In this document: piece by piece, positions 10,593-24,438 of the stretch
Layout: the number at the start of each line of letters is the position of its first letter
Position numbering within the stretch: position 1 is the stretch's first letter
Assembly: GCF_001953355.1 (NCBI RefSeq)
Contig: NZ_MPIY01000003.1
Location: forward strand, 124,001-188,000
DNA: 64,000 nucleotides
DNA from: Polynucleobacter sphagniphilus
Lineage (GTDB): Bacteria > Pseudomonadota > Gammaproteobacteria > Burkholderiales > Burkholderiaceae
Direction: 5' to 3'
The notes under the pieces: model-generated
Database searches by the model: none
What the model was told of the DNA's origin: nothing
What the model saw: the letters and a program-made list of their open reading frames with translations, nothing else
Made by a program: the position numbers and the translations under genes

Positions 10593-10712
10593 GCACTGCA
10601 ATAAAGCACCACGACCCAGCTATTATAGCTTAATGGACAGCGGGTTTTTATAACTCTTTCACAGGTTTTACCCTGAAAAAGCCTACAATGGAGCCTCTAG
10701 GATTGAGGATTC

Positions 10713-11330
10713 ATGACAGTATTAGATAAGCACCCCGAAAAAAACCTGATTCGCTTGCAGCTGAGCCAAAACTCGGTTTTAAAAAGCTTGGATGCCCAAT
10801 CCATGGCCGATTTAGAACGCTGTTTAGAGATTTCGGATTTAAAGAAATCTGAAATCCTGCTCCATCAAGGTGATCATCAAATGGAGCAATACTTTGTTCT
10901 AGATGGCATCCTCAAGCGCATTGTTTCCAGTCCAGATGCAAAAGAAATGATTTTGCGATTTGCGATCGAAAAGGACATTGAGACTAGCTATGCTGCTTGG
11001 CGTCTCAAGACGGCCGCCCCATACAGCATTGCTTCGGTTACTAAAGCGCGCGTAGCTCGTATGCCGCTTAAAAAATGGGCTGAATTTCTTGAGCAACACC
11101 CGGTTTTAAAAGAAAGCTTTGAATTTGAAGTAATGCGCCTCATGAGCGAAATCATGGCGCATACCATCACTCTTCATATGCTTGATGCCCCGGGTCGGGT
11201 AGAGCGTTTCTTGAGAAAGTATGAGCCACTCTTCGACTTGTTGCCGAAAAAAGAGTTGGCCGCTTACTTAAATCTGTCACCTGAGACTTTGAGCAGACTC
11301 AAAACCAAGCACGCCGAACTTTTCATATAA
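10713..11330 (+). CDS. Crp/Fnr-family transcriptional regulator
   Basis: cNMP-binding-like N-terminus (SDLKKSEILLHQGDHQMEQYFVLDGILKRIV) and C-terminal HTH (KKELAAYLNLSPETLSRLK). Confidence 0.83.
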   Translation: MTVLDKHPEKNLIRLQLSQNSVLKSLDAQSMADLERCLEISDLKKSEILLHQGDHQMEQYFVLDGILKRIVSSPDAKEMILRFAIEKDIETSYAAWRLKTAAPYSIASVTKARVARMPLKKWAEFLEQHPVLKESFEFEVMRLMSEIMAHTITLHMLDAPGRVERFLRKYEPLFDLLPKKELAAYLNLSPETLSRLKTKHAELFI

Positions 11331-11471
11331 GTTTTTTCCCTGCCGCCCCCTCATTTCGGGGGAAGTTGACCAAAGTCAATGATGAAGCTTTACCTCAGGC
11401 CTAAGATTCATCACAGTCTGGGCGGGAGCATTTAAATTCCCCTGGAAATACTAACAACCTAATGAATTCCT

Positions 11472-13181
11472 ATGACAACAGATAATCAATCCCCACAGTT
11501 AACCGATGGCTTTCACTTAGTAATCGAAGCCCTCAAAGCAAATGACATTGAAAATATTTTTGGCTTAGTTGGCATTCCAATTACCGATTTGTGCCGTTTA
11601 GCTCAAGCTGAAGGTTTGCGCTTTATCGGCTTCCGTCATGAGCAGCACGCCGGTAATGCCGCTGCGATTGCTGGCTACATGACGCAAAAGCCTGGTATTT
11701 GCATGACTGTTTCTGCGCCTGGTTTTTTGAATGGCTTAACAGCATTAGCAAATGCAACAGTCAATTGCTTCCCAATGATTTTGATCAGCGGCTCCAGTGA
11801 GCGTGAAATCGTTGACTTGCAACAAGGTGACTACGAGGAGATGGATCAGCTCAATGCTGCCAAGCCTTACGCTAAGGCTGCTTATCGTATTAATCACATC
11901 GAAGATATCGGTATCGGTTTTGCGCGCGCAATTCGTGCGGCAGTTTCTGGTCGTCCAGGAGGCGTTTACTTGGACTTGCCAGCACAATTGCTCAGTCAAA
12001 CCATGCCTGTCGAAGAGGCCAAAAAGTCTATCTTCAAAGTAATCGATCCAGTACCACGTCAAATTCCTGCTCCTGATGCAGTTGAGCGTGCGCTCAATGT
12101 TTTAAAGGGCGCTAAGCGTCCATTGATTCTCTTGGGTAAAGGCGCTGCTTATGCTCAAGCGGATCAACAAGTACGTGATTTGATTGAAAAATCAGGCATT
12201 CCATATTTACCAATGTCGATGGCTAAGGGTTTGTTGCCTGACAACCACCCACAATCTGCTTCAGCAGCACGCTCTTATGTATTGGCTGAAGCGGATGCCG
12301 TATTGCTCGTTGGTGCTCGCTTGAACTGGTTATTGGCGCATGGCAAGGGTAAGACTTGGGGTAAAGAGCCGAAGAAATTTATTCAGATTGATATCCAAGC
12401 AAACGAAGTCGACAGTAACGTACAAATCGATGCGCCATTAATTGGTGATATTGGTTCCTGTGTTGGCGAGTTATTAAAAGGCATAGCGGCTGTTCCAAAG
12501 CCAAGCGCGGAATGGTTAAAGGCGATTGCTGAGAAGAAAGATAAGAACTTAGCGAAGATGGCTGAGACGCTGGCTAAGGAAGTGTCACCAATGAACTTCC
12601 ATGGCGCTTTGCGCGTGATTCGTGATGTTGTTAAAAAGAACCCAGATATTAATTTGGTAAACGAAGGTGCAAATACACTCGACTTCTGCCGCGCAATTGT
12701 AGATATGTACAAGCCACGTAAACGTTTTGACTCTGGTACATGGGGCATCATGGGTATTGGTATGGGCTACGCTATTGGTGCTGCTGTAACTAGTGGCTTG
12801 CCAACCATTGCAGTTGAGGGTGACAGTGCTTTTGGTTTTAGCGGTATGGAATTAGAAACAGTTTGTCGCTACAACTTGCCAATTACTACTATTGTCTTTA
12901 ACAACAACGGCGTATATCGCGGTACTGACGTGAACCCAACCGGCGGAGCTGATGTTGCGCCAACTGTATTCGTGAAAGATGCTCGTTACGACAAGATGAT
13001 TGAGGCATTTGGTGGTGTTGGCTACTATGTAACAACACCCGCAGAATTGGAAGCAGCATTAACTGAAGCGATTGCAGCTGGCAAGCCTGCTTTGATTAAC
13101 GCAGTGATTGATGAAACAGCCGGCACAGAAAGTGGGCGTTTAACCAACTTAAATCCATCTACTGCTGCAGCTAAAGCTTAA
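11472..13181 (+). CDS. oxc: oxalyl-CoA decarboxylase
   Basis: ThDP-enzyme with [42 protein letters not shown]; followed by frc. Confidence 0.95.
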   Translation: MTTDNQSPQLTDGFHLVIEALKANDIENIFGLVGIPITDLCRLAQAEGLRFIGFRHEQHAGNAAAIAGYMTQKPGICMTVSAPGFLNGLTALANATVNCFPMILISGSSEREIVDLQQGDYEEMDQLNAAKPYAKAAYRINHIEDIGIGFARAIRAAVSGRPGGVYLDLPAQLLSQTMPVEEAKKSIFKVIDPVPRQIPAPDAVERALNVLKGAKRPLILLGKGAAYAQADQQVRDLIEKSGIPYLPMSMAKGLLPDNHPQSASAARSYVLAEADAVLLVGARLNWLLAHGKGKTWGKEPKKFIQIDIQANEVDSNVQIDAPLIGDIGSCVGELLKGIAAVPKPSAEWLKAIAEKKDKNLAKMAETLAKEVSPMNFHGALRVIRDVVKKNPDINLVNEGANTLDFCRAIVDMYKPRKRFDSGTWGIMGIGMGYAIGAAVTSGLPTIAVEGDSAFGFSGMELETVCRYNLPITTIVFNNNGVYRGTDVNPTGGADVAPTVFVKDARYDKMIEAFGGVGYYVTTPAELEAALTEAIAAGKPALINAVIDETAGTESGRLTNLNPSTAAAKA

Positions 13182-13216
13182 CTATATTTGTTACACAAAT
13201 TCAAGGAGAAACAACA

Positions 13217-14467
13217 ATGACTAAACCATTAGAAGGTATTCGTATTATCGATTTCACACACGTGCAAGCAGGTCCTGCATGTACTCAATTGTTGGCTTGG
13301 TATGGTGCTGACGTGATCAAAGTGGAGCGCCCTGGTTCTGGTGACGTAACACGTAGCCAGTTGCGTGATATTCCTGGTGCTGATGCTTTGTACTTCACCA
13401 TGTTGAACGGTAATAAGCGCTCTTTAACTTTGGATACAAAGACTGCCGAAGGTAAAGAAGTATTGGAAAAAATGATCAAGACTTCCGACGTCATGGTTGA
13501 GAACTTTGGCCCAGGCGCCTTGGATCGCATGGGATTTTCTTGGAAGCGTATTCAAGAATTGAACCCAAAAATGATCATGGCCTCAGTAAAGGGCTTTAGC
13601 GATGGTCATTCATATGAAGATTTAAAGGTATATGAAAACGTAGCGCAATGTGCTGGTGGTGCTGCTTCCACAACTGGTTTCTGGGATGGTCCTCCCACTG
13701 TTTCTGCTGCTGCATTAGGTGATAGTAATACAGGTATGCATTTGGCGATTGGTATTTTGACTGCATTGATGCAGCGTCAAAAAACTGGCAAAGGTCAAAA
13801 AGTATCTTGCTCAATGCAAGATGCTGTTTTGAATTTGTGCCGCGTGAAGTTGCGCGATCAACAGCGTTTGGACAAAATTGGCTACCTCGAAGAGTACCCA
13901 CAATACCCACACGGCTCATTCTCTGATGTAGTACCACGTGGTGGTAATGCTGGCGGCGGCGGTCAACCAGGTTGGGTTCTCAAATGTAAAGGTTGGGAAA
14001 CTGATCCAAACGCCTACATTTACTTCACAATTCAAGGCCATGCTTGGGAGCCAATCACTAGAGCGATTGGTAAGCCAGAGTGGGCTACAGATCCCGCTTA
14101 CATGACTGCAGAAGCTCGTCAGGATAAGATTTTTGACATCTTTGCAACTATTGAAGATTGGCTCAAAGACAAGACTAAATATGAAGCGGTAGATATCTTG
14201 CGTAAGTTTGATATTCCTTGCGCCCCTGTATTGTCAATGAAAGAGTTGGCTAATTCACCAGACTTGCGTAAGAGTGGTTCGATTGTTGAAGTTGACCACA
14301 AAGTACGTGGCAAATATTTGACCATTGGTAGCCCAATCAAGTTCTCCGATTTGGAAATTGAAGTTGGCCCTTCACCAGTCTTGGGTGAGCATACTGATGA
14401 AGTATTGGCTGACCTTGGCTATGGCAAAGAAGAAATTGCCAAGTTGCACGAAGCTAAAGCGGTTTAA
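13217..14467 (+). CDS. frc: formyl-CoA:oxalate CoA-transferase
   Basis: CoA-transferase family [72 protein letters not shown]. Confidence 0.95.
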   Translation: MTKPLEGIRIIDFTHVQAGPACTQLLAWYGADVIKVERPGSGDVTRSQLRDIPGADALYFTMLNGNKRSLTLDTKTAEGKEVLEKMIKTSDVMVENFGPGALDRMGFSWKRIQELNPKMIMASVKGFSDGHSYEDLKVYENVAQCAGGAASTTGFWDGPPTVSAAALGDSNTGMHLAIGILTALMQRQKTGKGQKVSCSMQDAVLNLCRVKLRDQQRLDKIGYLEEYPQYPHGSFSDVVPRGGNAGGGGQPGWVLKCKGWETDPNAYIYFTIQGHAWEPITRAIGKPEWATDPAYMTAEARQDKIFDIFATIEDWLKDKTKYEAVDILRKFDIPCAPVLSMKELANSPDLRKSGSIVEVDHKVRGKYLTIGSPIKFSDLEIEVGPSPVLGEHTDEVLADLGYGKEEIAKLHEAKAV

Positions 14468-14505
14468 TTACCGTCTTTAGTAAGCACGATTTCTTAGTGC
14501 TGCAC

Positions 14506-14533
14506 AAAAGGCGCTCCTAGTGAGCGCCTTTTT
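14506..14533 (+). terminator. Rho-independent terminator after frc
   Basis: AAAAGGCGCTC-ctagt-GAGCGCCTTTTT. Confidence 0.8.
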
Positions 14534-14723
14534 CTATTTTGCAGGCATTTCCAGCCCTCAAACCAGCAAGAAATTCATGAAAACCCGTCTTTCTTGCCTT
14601 GTAAACCCTACATAGGATTCTCCCTAGGTTATGCCCAAAAACAGGGCATCCATGATATTTTGAGATTTGCCGCTGGTAAAATTGGCTTAATTCAAAAATT
14701 TCAATCTTATTAGGACTTAAACC

Positions 14724-15971
14724 ATGGCAAAAGCACTAGAGGGGGTCAAAATCCTCGACTTTACGCACGTTCAATCGGGACCAACCTGTACGCAATTGTT
14801 GGCTTGGTTTGGCGCTGATGTAATCAAGGTGGAGAAATCAGGGGAGGGCGATGCTACCCGTAGTCAATTACGTGACATTCCGGATGCCGATAGTTTGTAT
14901 TTCACGATGCTCAATCACAATAAGCGTTCCATTACCGTTAATACTAAAACTCAACGCGGTAAAGAAATCTTGGAGCGTTTGATTAAAGAATGTGATGTAC
15001 TGGTTGAGAACTTTGCACCTGGTGCATTAGATCGTATGGGTTTTTCTTGGGAGCGCATTCAAGAGCTCAATCCAAAAATGATCATGGCTTCGGTTAAGGG
15101 TTTTGGCCCTGGTCCATACGAGGATTGCAAGGTTTATGAAAACGTCGCGCAATGTGCGGGCGGTTCTGCATCTACAACTGGTTTTGATGATGGCCCACCC
15201 ATGGTCACCGGCGCACAAATTGGCGATAGTGGTACCGGCTTGCATTTGGCATTGGGTATCGTTACTGCACTTTACCAGCGCACCCATTCTGGCCGCGGCC
15301 AAAAAGTGTTGGCAGCTATGCAAGATTCTGTATTGAACTTGTGTCGCGTGAAGTTGCGTGATCAACAGCGCCTTGAGCGCAACGGTACGATGAAAGAATA
15401 TCCACAGTATCCGAATGGCACCTTTGGTGAGTCAGTACCTCGTGCTGGCAATGCCTCAGGTGGTGGTCAGCCCGGCTGGATTTTGAAGTGCAAGGACTGG
15501 GAAACTGATCCAAACTCATATATTTATGTGGTGGTGCAGGCCCCAGTGTGGGAGGCAATTTGCAAAGTAATAGGTCGTGAAGACTGGATTACTGATGTAC
15601 GTTTTGCATCACCAATGGCGCGTTTGCCGCACTTGATGGAGATTTTTGCTGAGATTGAAAAGTGGACGATGACGCTCTCCAAGTTCGAGGTAATGGATAT
15701 TCTGAATAAATATGACGTTCCATGCGGCCCCATTTTATCGATGAAAGAGATTGCAGAAGAGCAGTCATTGCGTGATACAGGGACTATTGTTGAAGTAGAT
15801 CATCCGATTCGTGGCAAGTATTTAACGGTTGGCAATCCAATTAAGATGTCGGATAGCGAAACTGAAGTAACACGCTCACCACTGCTGGGTGAGCACACTG
15901 ATGAAATTCTCAGTGAGCTTGGATTTACAACGGATGAATTGATTTCTCTGCGTCACGATAAGGTCATCTAA
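14724..15971 (+). CDS. formyl-CoA transferase paralogue (CoA-transferase family III)
   Basis: Close relative of the preceding ORF ([62 protein letters not shown]). Confidence 0.9.
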   Translation: MAKALEGVKILDFTHVQSGPTCTQLLAWFGADVIKVEKSGEGDATRSQLRDIPDADSLYFTMLNHNKRSITVNTKTQRGKEILERLIKECDVLVENFAPGALDRMGFSWERIQELNPKMIMASVKGFGPGPYEDCKVYENVAQCAGGSASTTGFDDGPPMVTGAQIGDSGTGLHLALGIVTALYQRTHSGRGQKVLAAMQDSVLNLCRVKLRDQQRLERNGTMKEYPQYPNGTFGESVPRAGNASGGGQPGWILKCKDWETDPNSYIYVVVQAPVWEAICKVIGREDWITDVRFASPMARLPHLMEIFAEIEKWTMTLSKFEVMDILNKYDVPCGPILSMKEIAEEQSLRDTGTIVEVDHPIRGKYLTVGNPIKMSDSETEVTRSPLLGEHTDEILSELGFTTDELISLRHDKVI

Positions 15972-15972
15972 T

Positions 15973-16905
15973 ATGCGGGTTGCATTGATTGGTAGTGCGG
16001 ATTTTGGTAAGGCAACTCTCGAAGCTTTTTTGGATCGCGGCGATGAAGTGGTAGCTGTTTTCTGCCCACCTGATAACCCCAAATCATCCAAGCCTGAGGC
16101 GCTTAAAGCGGCTGCCATAGCTAGGGGTATTACCCCTTTGCAGTTTGCTTCTCTAAAAGGAGCGGATGCTGCTCAAGCAATGATTGATAGCAAAGCGGAT
16201 ATTTGCGTCATGGCTTATGTGTTGCAATTTGTGCCTCAGGAATTGGCAAAGCTGCCGCCTCATGGCACGATTCAGTATCACCCCTCTTTGCTGCCAAAAT
16301 ATCGTGGTCCCAGTGCCATTAACTGGGCGATTGCCTTGGGCGAAGAGAAGACTGGCTTAACGATCTTCCGTCCTTCCGATGGCTTGGATGAGGGTGAGGT
16401 GATCTTGCAGAAAGAGGTCTCCATTGGCCCAGATGACACTCTTGGAAAAGTCTATTTTGATCATCTATTCCCCTTAGGCGTTCAAGCCTTGCTTGAGGCT
16501 GCTGATTTAGTGGTTGCTGGCAAACACCAAGAGCTCGTGCAAGATGAATCACTGGCAAATTATGAGGGTTGGTTTGATGCTAACGCTGCCAAAATTCATT
16601 GGGCAACTCACATTGGTCAGATCTACAACTTAATTAGGGCCTGCAATCCAGCGCCTGGTGCCTGGACCAAGTTTGGCGAGCAAAAGGTGCAGATTTATGA
16701 CTGCCATAAGCATGTTGCGGCCACCTACGGGGCTGTGAAAGGCAAGCCTGGGGAGGTTACTCAAATTACTTTGGACTCTTTCTTTGTGGGCTGTCATGGT
16801 GGTCAGATAGAGGTTCTGAAGGCGAAGGGGGCTGCAGCCAAGGTGAATGGTGCTGAGCTTGCAAAAGAGTTAAAACTCGAAGTAGGGCAGTTTTTCGAGC
16901 TCTAA
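15973..16905 (+). CDS. formyltransferase (Fmt / ALDH1L N-terminal-like hydrolase domain)
   Basis: Formyltransferase signature HPSLLPKYRGPSAINWAI..GEEKTGLTIFRPSDGLDEGEVILQKEV; translationally adjacent to the frc paralogue. Confidence 0.82.
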   Translation: MRVALIGSADFGKATLEAFLDRGDEVVAVFCPPDNPKSSKPEALKAAAIARGITPLQFASLKGADAAQAMIDSKADICVMAYVLQFVPQELAKLPPHGTIQYHPSLLPKYRGPSAINWAIALGEEKTGLTIFRPSDGLDEGEVILQKEVSIGPDDTLGKVYFDHLFPLGVQALLEAADLVVAGKHQELVQDESLANYEGWFDANAAKIHWATHIGQIYNLIRACNPAPGAWTKFGEQKVQIYDCHKHVAATYGAVKGKPGEVTQITLDSFFVGCHGGQIEVLKAKGAAAKVNGAELAKELKLEVGQFFEL

Positions 16906-18137
16906 AATTTGTGCTTAAAGCGCCAATAGAGCGTGCTGGACACGGCGATCAGGCATGTTGCTGAAATCGCCAGTGACCAATGAATTCCAATCATGCCGCC
17001 TAATAGGCCAACAGTAATACCAGCCCCTGCACGCATACCCAGTGCTGACATATTAAATAAGCCAATCACTCTGCCACGAATCTCAAGTGGCGCATTGAGT
17101 TGCACAATGGTTTGAGCCATTGAGTTAAATGAAAGCTCAAAAAAGCCGCCAATAAATAGACAGAGGATTGCCAAAAGATATTGCTCAGATAGGGCAAAAC
17201 ACAGTAGGGAAGCGCACCATAAGACAGCCAGTCCAATCGCAGTAATGGGGCTTGTTTTCAGAATGCCCCCACGACTTTCAAGCAGCAAACCTGCCAGTAA
17301 TGCGCCGGCAGCATCAGCCGCCAGTAAGGTGCTATACAGAATGCCCGGATCGCCATGCCCTAAATCTTGAGCAAAGCCTGGCATTTGCGCTTGATAGCTA
17401 TTGCCAATGAAAAATGATGAAGCACCCGCGAGCAAAATCATTGAAGTGATTTTGTGCTCATGGGCAATTTCTTGAGCGGTGATGAAGATATCTTTAAAGC
17501 CTTTAAAAGCCCTCGGCGGTGCAATGGGGGAATCTCTAAATTTGGGTCCGCAGGGGGCGTTCATCAGCCAAATCAGATTGGGTAGATAGAAGCAAGCGTT
17601 GAGGATAATGCCCACTTTTGGCCCCAGGCCAAGCATCATGAGGGCGCCAACCGCTGGACCAACTAATAGGCCAAGATAGCGAGCCGTTGCTAAGAGGCGA
17701 ATTCCGCTAGGCAAATTCGACTTACCAACTACGTCATACAGAATAATTTGAGTGGAGGTCATCCACAGTACGCCGGAGCAACCATGCAACACTAAAAGAG
17801 CCATTGCCTCCCATAGTTGCAGAGAGTCTGTGAGGAAGAAATAACCCCAAGCAAGTGAGCAAAACATGAACATCAACATGCCAATTTGAATTAAGCGGCG
17901 CGGATCAAAGCGGTCTGCAAGGGCGCCAGCTGGGACTGAAAAGACCAGATAGGGCAACCAGTGAGAAATGACTGCAAAGCCACCTAACTCTGGAGAATGA
18001 AACTGTTGAAACATCATCCAATAGCTAATGACATGCTCTATGTTGTCAGCCATCATGGTTAGCAAGAACGCGCTAATTAAGAAGCGATATGCTGGAATGC
18101 GAAGCGCCGCGAAAGAGGGTGGGTGTGTTGTTGACAT
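16902..18137 (-). CDS. MFS transporter
   Basis: 411 aa polytopic; GALADRFDPRRLIQIGM motif. Confidence 0.85.
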   Translation of the reverse strand: MSTTHPPSFAALRIPAYRFLISAFLLTMMADNIEHVISYWMMFQQFHSPELGGFAVISHWLPYLVFSVPAGALADRFDPRRLIQIGMLMFMFCSLAWGYFFLTDSLQLWEAMALLVLHGCSGVLWMTSTQIILYDVVGKSNLPSGIRLLATARYLGLLVGPAVGALMMLGLGPKVGIILNACFYLPNLIWLMNAPCGPKFRDSPIAPPRAFKGFKDIFITAQEIAHEHKITSMILLAGASSFFIGNSYQAQMPGFAQDLGHGDPGILYSTLLAADAAGALLAGLLLESRGGILKTSPITAIGLAVLWCASLLCFALSEQYLLAILCLFIGGFFELSFNSMAQTIVQLNAPLEIRGRVIGLFNMSALGMRAGAGITVGLLGGMIGIHWSLAISATCLIAVSSTLYWRFKHKF

Positions 18138-18184
18138 CCTAATTTCTGCAGGCTAGCTCAAGTCAAAAACTTTTAGATAAAGCT

Positions 18185-19888
<1,704 letters not shown>

Positions 19889-19896
<8 letters not shown>

Positions 19897-20098
19897 TCGA
19901 GTAAACGTAAGAGCGTTGCTTTAATTTGGCGACTTTTGCGCGGCGCAAATCCTCTGCAGTTTGAGGCTCTTGATCCCAGAGGAGGGCGCGGCCTGCTTGC
20001 TGCTCGGCTTCCAGCTGGGGCTTCTCGGATTTCAGCTCATTTAAGAACGTAGTGAATTCGGACTGATAACGTGCCATCATGTTTCCTAAAATACTCAA
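19889..20098 (-). CDS. DUF3460-like small protein
   Basis: 69 aa YQSEFTTFLNELKSEKPQLEAEQQAGRALLWD; beta-proteobacterial gene position beside scpA/panC. Confidence 0.65.
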
Positions 20099-20227
20099 TT
20101 AATTCAATAACTTATAAAATTACTATGACCCCAAGCAGGGGCAGCCTCCATCATTATTAACGATTTTTATAGCGGCGGAAGCGACTTGGCCTTAATTGAC
20201 CCAAAAAAAGCCGTTTTTGCCCGATTT

Positions 20228-21916
20228 CTACTGGTTTGCCAGCAGTAATGCATCGATTTGAGGCGCCTCTACACGAGTCATTAGGTGCTTGTAGGCATGA
20301 ATGGGATTTTTGCTTGAAAGAGGTGTATTCACGTCTTTCCAGCTCAGTGATGGGATGGAAAGGAATTCTTCTACACCAGTGGCTACTTGAGGGATGACCG
20401 GTTTGAGATAAAGCGTCAGCAAGCGGAAAGCCTCTAAGGTCACACTGCAAACCGGTTGAAGTTCAGCTTCACGGTCTGGGCTTTTGGCAATCTCCCAAGG
20501 TTTGTTCTCATCAACAAAGCTATTGACCTTGTCGGCTAATTCCATAATGCTGCGCAATGCCTTGGCATACTCACGACCCTCGTAAAGCTGGGCAATTTTT
20601 TCGCTAGCACCTTTAATCTCTATGAGCAGAGGGTGGTTCATAGCTGCATCAGAAACGACGCCACTAAAGCGCTTGACTAAGAAGCCTGCGCTACGACTCG
20701 CTATATTGATGTACTTGCCCAATAGATCGCTATTGACTCTAGCAACAAAATCCTGAAGATTAAGATCCAAATCTTCCATGCTGTCATTAAGTTTAGTAGC
20801 GAAGTAGTAGCGGAACCATTCTGGATTAAAACCAGACTCAATTACGCTGTGCGCTGAGATTAATGTACCGCGAGACTTACTCATCTTCTCACCATCGACG
20901 GTAAGGAAGCCATGGGCAAACACATTGGTGGGAGTGCGATAGCCGGCGAACTGCAAAGTGGCTGGCCAAAATAAGGTGTGGAAATAAAGAATATCTTTGC
21001 CGATGAAATGATATTGCTCGGTAGTGGTCTCTGGTTTAACCCACTCGTTAAAGTCTAGGCCTTTGCTTTGGCAGTAATTGAGAAAGCTGGCATAGTAACC
21101 AATCGGAGCGTCGAGCCATACATAGAAATACTTGCCGGGGGCATCTGGAATTTCAAAGCCGAAGTAAGGGGCATCGCGGGAGATATCCCAGTCGCCAAGC
21201 TTGCTTTCACCAAAATTGCCAACCCACTCTTTCATCTTATTGCGGGCTTCGGGCTGAAGGGGGGTTTTCACTTGCGTCCACTCGCGTAAGAATGCCTCGC
21301 AACGGGGATCGGAAAGTTTAAAGAAATAATGGTCTGAAACTTTTTTAATTGGAGTGGCACCACTGACTACTGAAAACGGATTTTTAAGATCCGTGGGCGA
21401 GTAAGTTGCTCCGCATTTCTCGCAATTGTCACCGTATTGATCTTTGGCACCGCATTTAGGGCACTCGCCTTTAATAAAGCGATCAGGCAAGAACATTTCC
21501 TTGACGGGATCGTAGGCTTGCTCAATAGCCCTTTTCTCAATTAGTCCAGCATCACGTAATTTGAGATAGATGCTCCGAGAAAGTGTTTCATTTTCGGGGC
21601 TATCAGTCGTGTAGTAGTTATCAAACGAAATTAAGAAGTCATCGAAATCACGCTTGTGTTCTTTCCAAACATTGGCGATAAGTTCTTTTGGTGTGAGACC
21701 TTCTTTTTCAGCGCGCAGCATAATCGGCGTGCCGTGAGTATCGTCGGCGCCAACATAATGGACTTCGTGTCCACGCATTCTTTGGTAGCGAACCCAAATA
21801 TCAGTTTGTATGTACTCAACCAAATGCCCAATATGGATTTGACCATTGGCGTAAGGAAGAGCGGAGGTAACAAGAATGCGGCGTTGGGGGCTACTCATAA
21901 CAACGGTTTGACTCAA
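20228..21916 (-). CDS. metG: methionyl-tRNA synthetase
   Basis: [56 protein letters not shown]. Confidence 0.96.
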   Translation of the reverse strand: MSQTVVMSSPQRRILVTSALPYANGQIHIGHLVEYIQTDIWVRYQRMRGHEVHYVGADDTHGTPIMLRAEKEGLTPKELIANVWKEHKRDFDDFLISFDNYYTTDSPENETLSRSIYLKLRDAGLIEKRAIEQAYDPVKEMFLPDRFIKGECPKCGAKDQYGDNCEKCGATYSPTDLKNPFSVVSGATPIKKVSDHYFFKLSDPRCEAFLREWTQVKTPLQPEARNKMKEWVGNFGESKLGDWDISRDAPYFGFEIPDAPGKYFYVWLDAPIGYYASFLNYCQSKGLDFNEWVKPETTTEQYHFIGKDILYFHTLFWPATLQFAGYRTPTNVFAHGFLTVDGEKMSKSRGTLISAHSVIESGFNPEWFRYYFATKLNDSMEDLDLNLQDFVARVNSDLLGKYINIASRSAGFLVKRFSGVVSDAAMNHPLLIEIKGASEKIAQLYEGREYAKALRSIMELADKVNSFVDENKPWEIAKSPDREAELQPVCSVTLEAFRLLTLYLKPVIPQVATGVEEFLSIPSLSWKDVNTPLSSKNPIHAYKHLMTRVEAPQIDALLLANQ

Positions 21917-22043
21917 AATAAAGGTGAATACAGGATTATGAGCCTAAGACTGGCTCTGAGCAGCCATTTTAGACTGCGGTTAAAGTAAACCCTCGACAAT
22001 ACCTTGTTTAAATTAAACTGAGCCCTCTAAAAGAAAGCGCATC

Positions 22044-22883
22044 ATGGCTGTAGCACCAAATATCACCCTGTCTCATGCCTCCATCCCGCTTGTGCACGAA
22101 GTCGAGGTGATTGATGAGCTCGGGCGCCATAAAACGACCTTTATTCCAGGGGAGCGTCCTTTAACTATTTATCTGGATAAGCGTGAGGTGGTGACCCTGA
22201 TGACCTTAGGGAGCGCCCCTGAGGCTCTGGTTTTGGGATATTTGCGTAATCAGCGCCTAGTTGAGTCTCCGGATGATATAGAGAGCATTCAAGTGGATTG
22301 GGAAACGGAATCTGCTGCAGTGAAGACGCGTCGCAGTACTGTTGATATCGATGCGCTTACTAGTAAAAGGGTGGTTACTACCGGTTGCGGGCAGGGCACT
22401 ATGTTTGGGGGGCTCATTGATGAGATTTCAGATATTTCCCTGCCGGATGGCCCCCAGTTAAGCCAAGAGGCGATTGTGAGTCTGATCGATGCTATTCGCA
22501 CTCATGACACCATTTATAAAAAATCAGGGTCAGTTCATGCCTGTGCCGTATTTGAGCGGGCTGGTGAAGGTCAAGTTCGCCTTTTGTATTTTATTGAGGA
22601 TGTTGGTCGCCATAATGCCGTTGACTCTATTTCTGGCTTGATGTGGCTTGCTAATAAAGCAGGTAGAGATTTGATCTTCTTCACCACTGGGCGTCTAACT
22701 TCAGAAATGGTTATTAAGGGCGCTCAAATGGGGGTCCCATTTCTGATGACCCGTTCAGGAGTGACTTTAATGGGTCTGGAATTGGCTCGCAAGACCAATT
22801 TAACGATTCTTTCGCGTTGCTCTGGCAAGCATTTTGAAATCTATCACGGGCCACAGAGGGTGGTTTTTAGCTCTGCCTCTTAA
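22044..22883 (+). CDS. fdhD: formate dehydrogenase accessory sulfurtransferase FdhD
   Basis: VVTTGCGQGTMF; VHACAVFE; EDVGRHNAVDSISG; TTGRLTSEMVIKGAQMGVPFLMTRSG. Confidence 0.93.
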   Translation: MAVAPNITLSHASIPLVHEVEVIDELGRHKTTFIPGERPLTIYLDKREVVTLMTLGSAPEALVLGYLRNQRLVESPDDIESIQVDWETESAAVKTRRSTVDIDALTSKRVVTTGCGQGTMFGGLIDEISDISLPDGPQLSQEAIVSLIDAIRTHDTIYKKSGSVHACAVFERAGEGQVRLLYFIEDVGRHNAVDSISGLMWLANKAGRDLIFFTTGRLTSEMVIKGAQMGVPFLMTRSGVTLMGLELARKTNLTILSRCSGKHFEIYHGPQRVVFSSAS

Positions 22884-22944
22884 AGAGATGTCCTCAGTGT
22901 GCAAATTATTGAGCTAATACCTGCGAAGGTTTTACAATTTGGGT

Positions 22945-23511
22945 ATGACTATTAAATCCGACCACTGGATTCGCCGCATGGGCGAACAAGGCATGATCAG
23001 CCCCTTTGAACCTGGCCAAGTCCGCCAGGATGCTTCTGGGCAAAAAATCGTGAGTTATGGCACCTCTAGCTATGGCTACGATATTCGCTGTGCTGACGAG
23101 TTCAAAATCTTTACCAACATCAACAGCACAATTGTTGACCCAAAGAATTTTGACGAACAATCCTTTGTCGACTTCAAGGGACCGGTTTGTATTATTCCCC
23201 CGAATTCATTTGCATTAGCTAGAACAGTTGAGTATTTCAAGATTCCACGTAGTGTCCTAACTGTTTGTGTTGGGAAGAGCACCTATGCCCGCTGCGGCAT
23301 TATTGTCAATGTCACACCCTTCGAGCCAGAGTGGGAGGGTTACGTTACTTTGGAGTTTTCCAACACCACACCACTACCTGCAAAAATCTATGCTGGCGAG
23401 GGATGTGCGCAAGTATTGTTCTTTGAGAGTGATGAAGTTTGCGGCACCTCTTACAAAGACCGTGGTGGCAAGTATCAGGGTCAGCGGGGCGTTACCCTGC
23501 CGAAGACTTAA
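22945..23511 (+). CDS. dcd: dCTP deaminase
   Basis: [27 protein letters not shown]...[20 protein letters not shown]...[41 protein letters not shown]. Confidence 0.96.
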   Translation: MTIKSDHWIRRMGEQGMISPFEPGQVRQDASGQKIVSYGTSSYGYDIRCADEFKIFTNINSTIVDPKNFDEQSFVDFKGPVCIIPPNSFALARTVEYFKIPRSVLTVCVGKSTYARCGIIVNVTPFEPEWEGYVTLEFSNTTPLPAKIYAGEGCAQVLFFESDEVCGTSYKDRGGKYQGQRGVTLPKT

Positions 23512-23523
23512 GTCTCCACGGCA

Positions 23524-24438
23524 GTGGACGAATTTCACTTTGGTAACCGCAATCAGCGGATTAACCTTGAGGAATATCAAGCTACATTAACGCGATCAAC
23601 CACCGCGCGTCCTGAAAATAATTTCTATCACTGGCTTCTTGGAACTACCTGGACGCGCTTTCTAATACTGGTCGTCCTCGTTTATTTATGTACTAATGTT
23701 TTATTTGCATTGGCTTACCTTGCCTGTGGTGTCGGCGCGATCACCAATACTGAGCCCGGTTCTCTGATTGATCTTTTTTACTTCAGTGCGCAGACGATGT
23801 CGACTATCGGCTATGGGCAGATGACTCCGGTCGGTCACTGGCCAAATTCTATTGTTACTTTCGAGGCTTTTTTTGGGATTGTCTATTCCGCTTTAACTAC
23901 GGGTTTGGCTTTTGCACGCTTTACACGGCCCACTGCTGGGGTGCACTTTTCTAAGGTTGCTGTGGTCGGTTTGCATAACGGCATGAAGAGTTTTAAATTT
24001 CGTCTTGCAAACGTGCGCCGCTCCCATATTGTCGAGGCGCAGTTACGCCTTTGGTTGGTTTCCGAGAGTATGACTGCGGAGGGTGAGCGTTACCACCGCT
24101 CCATTGAATTACCCCTGCGTAGAGCTGAAAACCCTGTCTTTTCGATTATGTGGACAGCGATGCATAGTCTCGATAGCGCTAGCCCCTTATTGGAGTGCTT
24201 TATGTCAGGAAGCGCTAATCATCAATGGCATTTATTGGTCACATTTACTGGTTACCATGAGAGCCTTGCCAATCAAGTCTATGCTCGCCATGTTTACTTG
24301 CCTAAGGATGTGCAGCAAAATGCAAGGTTTGTCGATATAGTCACGGTTTCGCCTCAGGGTAAGCGGGTAATTGATATGGCCAATTTTGAGAAGTGGGTTC
24401 CGAATTCTTCGGATAAATTAGTAGGGGAGTTTTTATGA
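23524..24438 (+). CDS. inward-rectifier (Kir)-type potassium channel
   Basis: Pore motif AQTMSTIGYGQMTPVGHWPNSIVTFEAFFGIVYSALTTGLAFARFTRP followed by Kir-like cytoplasmic domain. Confidence 0.87.
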   Translation: MDEFHFGNRNQRINLEEYQATLTRSTTARPENNFYHWLLGTTWTRFLILVVLVYLCTNVLFALAYLACGVGAITNTEPGSLIDLFYFSAQTMSTIGYGQMTPVGHWPNSIVTFEAFFGIVYSALTTGLAFARFTRPTAGVHFSKVAVVGLHNGMKSFKFRLANVRRSHIVEAQLRLWLVSESMTAEGERYHRSIELPLRRAENPVFSIMWTAMHSLDSASPLLECFMSGSANHQWHLLVTFTGYHESLANQVYARHVYLPKDVQQNARFVDIVTVSPQGKRVIDMANFEKWVPNSSDKLVGEFL

